Below, one piece after another: positions 6,661-9,736 of a stretch of DNA of 9,736 bases (position 1 is its first letter; each line of letters starts with the position of its first letter). Made by a program: the position numbers and the translations under genes. This DNA comes from an uncultured Solirubrobacterales bacterium (lineage in GTDB: Bacteria > Actinomycetota > Thermoleophilia > Solirubrobacterales > Solirubrobacteraceae). Under the pieces are notes generated by a model. That model was not told the origin of the DNA, made no database searches, and saw only the letters and a program-made list of their open reading frames with translations. The DNA lies in assembly GCA_937973575.1 (NCBI GenBank), contig CALJKH010000087.1, forward strand, positions 1-9,736, read 5' to 3'.

Positions 6661-6830
6661 CGCGTCCCCTTTTGCTCGGTTAGCCTGTTTGAATCGCTTG
6701 CTACTCATGGTCAATCGACCGTACGCTTCGCTTTGCAACAGATCAGCAGCGTTTTGCAACAACATTGCGCTGCAACTCACCGGCCATTGCTGCGGGTGGC
6801 GCGGTCGGGCGGTGGTACGGTTGCGCGGCT
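6661..6830. promoter_or_regulatory. Divergent intergenic region between antitoxin and lipoprotein genes
   Basis: This 170-nt gap must carry upstream promoter sequences for both directions. TTTGCAACA occurs twice 21 nt apart (6732 and 6753), and TGCAAC recurs at 6771, a possible tandem binding site on one face of the helix. TACGGT (6816-6821) is a weak -10-like hexamer for the lipoprotein gene, which also lacks a clear ribosome site. No small gene is convincing here. Confidence 0.35.
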
Positions 6831-7535
6831 GTGAGGAGAACCGTCGCAATCACAAGCTTGATCGCCTCAACGGCCCTCGTCCTGTCGGCCTGTGGCGGCA
6901 GCAACACTGGCGCCAACCAGTCAAAGGCCTCGGGTAACTACACAGTCTCAGTCAACGCCGACTGGCCACGCCTCCAGAGGATTGATAAGGAAGTCAGCCT
7001 CGTCATTGATGTAACTAACACCGGCTCCCGCACGCTGCCCCAAGTCACGGTGACCCTGACAACCGGGGTCTCGGGCACTGCAGCACCGGCCTTCTCAAAC
7101 ATTGACCCCCAGCCAGGCCTTGCCGCGCACAACAAGTCCATCTGGTTCCTCGACGTTCCACCAATCAACGGTGAGAGCGCCGCAACCAACTCGTGGAGCC
7201 TCGGGCGCCTTGCCCCCGGCGGCACTGCCCACTTCGTCTGGCGGATCCACCCGCTTGTCAGTGGCCCCCACAGCATCAACTGGACTGTCGCCCCGGCGAT
7301 GCTCGGTGGCGTAGCTGTTCTTGCCGACGGCAGCCAAGCTGCGGGCAGCCTCAGCGCTGTAATCAGCTCGAAGAGTCCAGCTGCCACAGTCAACCCCAAG
7401 ACTGGCAAGGTCACCAAGAACTTCGGCAAGAACCCAAATTACGTCGCCCCGTCAAACAGTGGCGGCGCATCGCCTGACTCAGCTCCCGGTACTGACACCG
7501 GTTCCGGCGGCGCTGACGTTCCTTCGGTCCCTTAA
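6831..7535 (+). CDS. Secreted lipoprotein of unknown function
   Basis: 234 aa from GTG at 6831. The N-terminus is a textbook lipoprotein signal: MRRT, a hydrophobic stretch, then the lipobox LSAC with Cys21 as the lipidated residue, followed by a Gly/Ser/Asn linker. GTG was chosen because it puts two arginines directly before the hydrophobic core; the upstream in-frame ATG at 6765 would add 22 residues that do not look like a signal. Residues about 36-180 are beta-rich with VTNTGSRTLPQVTVTL and SWSLGRLAPGGTAHFVWRIHP, resembling Ig-like/CARDB-type folds that bear on protein or sugar contacts, though this is inference. A low-complexity Ser/Gly/Asp/Pro tail begins near 203. I do not recognise a specific family. 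It stands alone, divergent from the antitoxin. Confidence 0.85.
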   Translation: MRRTVAITSLIASTALVLSACGGSNTGANQSKASGNYTVSVNADWPRLQRIDKEVSLVIDVTNTGSRTLPQVTVTLTTGVSGTAAPAFSNIDPQPGLAAHNKSIWFLDVPPINGESAATNSWSLGRLAPGGTAHFVWRIHPLVSGPHSINWTVAPAMLGGVAVLADGSQAAGSLSAVISSKSPAATVNPKTGKVTKNFGKNPNYVAPSNSGGASPDSAPGTDTGSGGADVPSVP

Positions 7536-7543
7536 ACGGAGGT

Positions 7544-7575
7544 GGGGTGGCGAGGCCCCCCGGCTCCGCCACCCC
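7544..7575. terminator. GC-rich hairpin between convergent genes
   Basis: GGGGTGGCG (7544-7552) and CGCCACCCC (7567-7575) pair perfectly over 9 bp, with a 14-nt loop that can pair further. It starts 9 nt after the lipoprotein stop. No T-run follows, which is common in high-GC bacteria. The convergent setting makes a bidirectional terminator likely. Confidence 0.65.
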
Positions 7576-7611
7576 TCGTACTGCTCTACCCCCCGGCCTT
7601 AGCCGTCTTGT

Positions 7612-7644
7612 GAAGGCGAGGCTTTTCTAGCCTTCCTCGCCTTC
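7612..7644 (-). terminator. 10-bp inverted repeat spanning the glnK stop codon
   Basis: GAAGGCGAGG (7612-7621) and CCTCGCCTTC (7635-7644) are perfect 10-bp arms around a 13-nt loop that contains the glnK stop (7627-7629). One arm encodes the last residues of GlnK (Glu-Gly-Glu-Glu-Gly). It may end the amt-glnK transcript or protect its 3' end. There is no U-run, so termination is unproven. Confidence 0.5.
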
Positions 7645-7989
7645 GTGCGTCTGGAGCGTCACCTCGCCGGATTCGCCAGTGCGGATCCGGTAGCTCTGCT
7701 CGACTGGGAGGACGAAGATCTTGCCGTCCCCCACGTTGCCGGTTCGGGCGTGTGCCAAGACTGTGTCAACCACTGTCTGGACATCACCGTCGGCAATTGC
7801 GCACTCGATCTTGATCTTGGGTCGCAGGTAGTTGGTAACCGTGGCACCTCGATAGTGCTCGGTAATTCCCTTCTGCCTGCCGCTGCCCTTCACCTCGCTG
7901 ATGCTCAGTGATGGAAAGCCCTTCTGAAGCAGTTCCTCTCGGATCGGCTCGAAGGCCTCGTGTCGGATGTAAGCGACGACCATCTTCAT
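7627..7989 (-). CDS. glnK: PII signal protein (GlnK type), Tyr51 replaced by Val
   Basis: 120 aa, aligning without gaps to E. coli GlnK numbering through about residue 105. PII trimers sense ATP/ADP and 2-oxoglutarate and block the Amt channel when nitrogen is plentiful. Seen here: Gln39-Lys40-Gly41 and Lys58 (2-oxoglutarate site), the B-loop GNVGDGK with Lys90, and the C-loop RIRTGE with Arg101/Arg103. The T-loop reads YRGATVTNYL: Tyr46 and Arg47, the residue that plugs the Amt pore in E. coli, are kept, but position 51, uridylylated or adenylylated in many bacteria, is Val. An acidic tail extends past the usual 112 residues. The ATG at 7989 overlaps the amt stop as ATGA. GGAGGT lies 6 nt upstream. 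No glnD follows. Confidence 0.95.
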   Translation of the reverse strand: MKMVVAYIRHEAFEPIREELLQKGFPSLSISEVKGSGRQKGITEHYRGATVTNYLRPKIKIECAIADGDVQTVVDTVLAHARTGNVGDGKIFVLPVEQSYRIRTGESGEVTLQTHEGEEG

Positions 7990-9557
7990 GATGTGACCTC
8001 CGGGTCGGATACTGGCCCGGTGCCGAAACGCTCCAGGGCTGGGATTGCGCCATAGCCGGTCAGCTCAGCCGCAGGGATGAACTGCTCGGGGTAGCCGTAC
8101 ATGCCGTGCTCGCTGATGTCGAGGCCTGCGTTCTCTTCCGCTGCTGTTACGCGGAGGCCGTAGGTCTTCTTGATCACCCAGAAGGTGGCGAAGGACATGA
8201 TGAATACGAACGTGAAGGCGACTGCCACAGTGAACGCCTGAGCGATCAGCTGCTTGAACGAACCGCTGTATACAAGGCCACCTGCTGGGTCGCCCCAGGC
8301 GTTGTACTTAGCGAGTGCTGGCACTGTGAAGATGCCGCAAGCAAGGGTTCCCCAGATGCCTGCGAGACCGTGAGCTGACAGAGCGCCGACGGGATCGTCG
8401 ATCTTCTTGTCAATGGCGTAGACGCCAAGGACCACGATCACACCTGCAACTGCGCCGATGATCGGTGCTGCCCAAAGGGCTACATAGCCCGAGCCAGCTG
8501 TGATTCCAACGAGTGCGGCGATCATGCCGTTGCCGGCCATGCCAATGTCGATCTTGCCAGTCTTGATCTTCGCGACGATCAGCGCGGCGAGTGTGCCGGC
8601 TGCTGCAGCGAACATCGTGATCATTACGACCTCAGGGAAGCGGCCGTCAATTGCCATCAGGGTTGAGCCGCCGTTGAAGCCGACCCAGCCGATCAGAAGG
8701 ATGATCACACCAAGGCCAAACAGGGGCATGTTGTGCCCTGGGATGGCGTTTGGCTTGCCGTCACTGCTGTACTTACCGCGCCTAGGCCCAAGCAGCAGCA
8801 GGGCTGCAAGTGCGCCAGTAGCGCCGATCAGGTGGACTGCAGTTGAACCTGCGAAGTCCTGCACGCCTGTAAGGCCAAGGCCGAAGGCGTCACCCGCTTG
8901 AAGGAAGCCACCACCGAAGACCCAGTGGGCCGCAACGGGGTAGATAACTCCAGCGAAAACGATCGCGTAGATGACATATGCACCGAACTTGATGCGCTCG
9001 AGCGTTGTTCCCCAGACGATCGCCAGCGACACTGCGCAGAACGAGAACTGGAACAGGAACTTGGAAGGCACACTTGCTGATGAGAAGCTCATCGCGCCGA
9101 AGGTGCCCTGCCATGCATCTTGGAAGCCACCGCTTGGGACGCCACCAACAAGGTCAGGCATGCTGAAGAACCAGCCGCCCGATTGGCTGAACAGTCCACT
9201 TGAGTTACCGATGTACTTGCCGTTACCGAACGCAAGTGCGAATCCGCAGATCCACCACATGAACGCGGCAATCGAGAAGTTGGTGAGGATCTTGGCGACA
9301 ATCGTGCCGGCGTTCTTCCCGCGGGAAAAGCCGATCTCCAACAGGGCGAAACCGGCCTGCATGAAGATCACGAGTGTTGCTGCGATCACCACCCAAAGGG
9401 TGTTGACGGAACTACCGACGTTGAAGTCGGATGGGACTGCACTGGCGTCATGGGCCAAGGTTGGGCCCTGAGCAGCCAGGCTTAGTGCTGGCAACGCCAG
9501 CAACGCAAACAAAGCCATACAGAAGGCAATTGTTGCGACCTTTCTCTGCTTTCTCAT
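7986..9557 (-). CDS. amtB: Ammonium transporter (Amt/AmtB family)
   Basis: 523 aa. The start is ATG at 9557 because GGAGG lies 4 nt upstream and MRKQRK leads straight into a signal peptide (hydrophobic 7-29, likely cut near SLAA). An in-frame ATG at 9623 would add 22 residues without signal character. About eleven membrane helices follow. Family landmarks are TLERIKF (185-191), HWVFGGG with Trp212, DFAGSTAVH with Asp234 and pore His242, WVGFNGGS (291-298), and the second pore residue His396 in SAHGLAGIWG. The C-terminal GLRVTAAEENAGLDISEHG is the conserved cytoplasmic tail that contacts PII. The 120-165 extracytoplasmic loop is longer than in E. coli AmtB. The gene overlaps glnK by 4 nt, and this order (amt before glnK) is usual in actinobacteria. 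Confidence 0.95.
   Translation of the reverse strand: MRKQRKVATIAFCMALFALLALPALSLAAQGPTLAHDASAVPSDFNVGSSVNTLWVVIAATLVIFMQAGFALLEIGFSRGKNAGTIVAKILTNFSIAAFMWWICGFALAFGNGKYIGNSSGLFSQSGGWFFSMPDLVGGVPSGGFQDAWQGTFGAMSFSSASVPSKFLFQFSFCAVSLAIVWGTTLERIKFGAYVIYAIVFAGVIYPVAAHWVFGGGFLQAGDAFGLGLTGVQDFAGSTAVHLIGATGALAALLLLGPRRGKYSSDGKPNAIPGHNMPLFGLGVIILLIGWVGFNGGSTLMAIDGRFPEVVMITMFAAAAGTLAALIVAKIKTGKIDIGMAGNGMIAALVGITAGSGYVALWAAPIIGAVAGVIVVLGVYAIDKKIDDPVGALSAHGLAGIWGTLACGIFTVPALAKYNAWGDPAGGLVYSGSFKQLIAQAFTVAVAFTFVFIMSFATFWVIKKTYGLRVTAAEENAGLDISEHGMYGYPEQFIPAAELTGYGAIPALERFGTGPVSDPEVTS
7996..8001 (-). promoter_or_regulatory. Shine-Dalgarno site for glnK
   Basis: GGAGGT on the minus strand, 6 nt before the glnK ATG and inside the final amt codons. 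It is a full-strength site despite the overlapping genes, so PII could be made at a higher rate than the transporter. Confidence 0.75.
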
Positions 9558-9736
9558 TGGTCCTCCAGGGAGGTAGGGGGTTTGGGGGCAACTAATGAAC
9601 TGCTGCGGGCATCCTGCTGGCACGAGGCAGATAAGTCATTGGCCCTAGGGATGAACTTTTTTGGCAGTTCCTGCGCCAGATGGCTAAATCGGGCCTCACG
9701 ACCCCGTCTGGGCAGTAGTTGTAGGCTTGTCAAGCC
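9558..9736 (-). promoter_or_regulatory. amt-glnK leader and probable promoter region
   Basis: No gene is seen here. On the minus strand, TTATCT (9634-9629) is a possible -10 without a good -35. There are small dyads: GAACT/AGTTC (9653-9657 and 9666-9670), CCCTAGGG (9643-9650) and GGCTTG-T-CAAGCC at the window edge (9724-9736). A C-rich run (CCCCCAAACCCCC) lies close to the ribosome site. I see no clear GlnR-type half-sites, so the nitrogen control element remains unidentified. Confidence 0.35.
9562..9573 (-). promoter_or_regulatory. amt ribosome site within a small dyad
   Basis: On the minus strand CCTCCCTGGAGG precedes the amt ATG by 4 nt. GGAGG is the ribosome site, and the adjoining CCTC can pair with GAGG around a 4-nt loop. 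The hairpin is short, so any masking of the ribosome site would be mild unless the upstream C-rich run also contributes. Confidence 0.45.

Noticed and set aside
6646..6849. N-terminal extension of the antitoxin to the ATG at 6849 (137 aa)
   Set aside because: The extra 68 residues are not protein-like for this family, cross the putative operator and promoter, and have no ribosome site. RHH proteins normally start at the strand seen from 6645.
8971..9471. Plus-strand frame of 166 codons over amtB
   Set aside because: It is antisense to a strongly conserved transporter. High GC with biased third positions creates such open frames.
9562..9600. G-quadruplex on the plus strand before amt
   Set aside because: Only three runs of three or more G are present within reach (GGG, GGGGG, GGGGG), so a stable three-layer quadruplex is not supported.
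9558..9623. Longer amtB start at 9623
   Set aside because: It would put 22 polar, Pro/Cys-containing residues before a good signal peptide, while the ATG at 9557 has GGAGG just upstream.
9663..9720. tRNA-like fold in the amt leader
   Set aside because: Small stems occur, but there is no acceptor stem pairing, T-loop consensus or anticodon arm in order.

Overview
The window looks like a chromosomal piece of an actinobacterium, most likely of the Thermoleophilia/Solirubrobacterales type. This is inferred from protein style, not from a marker gene. The evidence is an Mce operon with an in-cluster Mkl-type ATPase carrying the DEPDSGLDP Walker B motif, an Mce protein whose N-terminus (SIAGNPLLIGAAT...LAYNANNGLPFVP) I associate with that class, several GTG starts, and moderately high GC.

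Region 1 (1-5834, all on the minus strand, so it reads right to left) is an Mce-type lipid-transport operon. The order is two YrbE/MlaE permeases, an MlaF/Mkl ATPase, and three Mce/MlaD substrate-binding proteins. The third Mce gene runs off the left edge. Junctions are tight: ATGA, a 6-nt gap, a 3-nt gap, TAATG and TAATG. This implies one translationally coupled transcript. The two permeases would form the membrane channel, the ATPase would power it, and the Mce proteins, each with one N-terminal membrane helix, would build the extracytoplasmic lipid conduit. The cargo cannot be read from sequence.

Region 2 (5835-6034) is the structured leader and probable promoter region of the mce operon. 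It holds nested inverted repeats and a short direct repeat.

Region 3 (6035-6660, minus) is a two-gene toxin-antitoxin module: a ribbon-helix-helix antitoxin followed by a Doc/Fic-fold toxin with a 4-nt overlap. An imperfect dyad covers the antitoxin start codon and a -10-like hexamer, so the antitoxin mRNA may be leaderless and autoregulated.

Region 4 (6831-7535, plus) is a single lipoprotein gene of unknown function. It is divergent from the antitoxin and convergent with the nitrogen genes. Two strong inverted repeats lie at the convergent junction and probably end transcription from both sides.

Region 5 (7627-9557, minus) is an ammonium transporter gene followed by a PII (GlnK) gene, overlapping by 4 nt. 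The PII protein keeps the 2-oxoglutarate/ATP-binding residues and Arg47 of the T-loop, but has Val at position 51 where the modifiable Tyr normally sits. No glnD follows. This suggests control of ammonium uptake by ligand binding alone. The far right end (9558-9736) is the amt leader.

No CRISPR array, tRNA, rRNA or insertion sequence is visible. The most notable points are the Val51 PII next to Amt, the RHH-Doc pairing with its start-codon operator, the structured element ahead of the mce operon, and the Lys/Pro and Thr-rich tail on one Mce protein.
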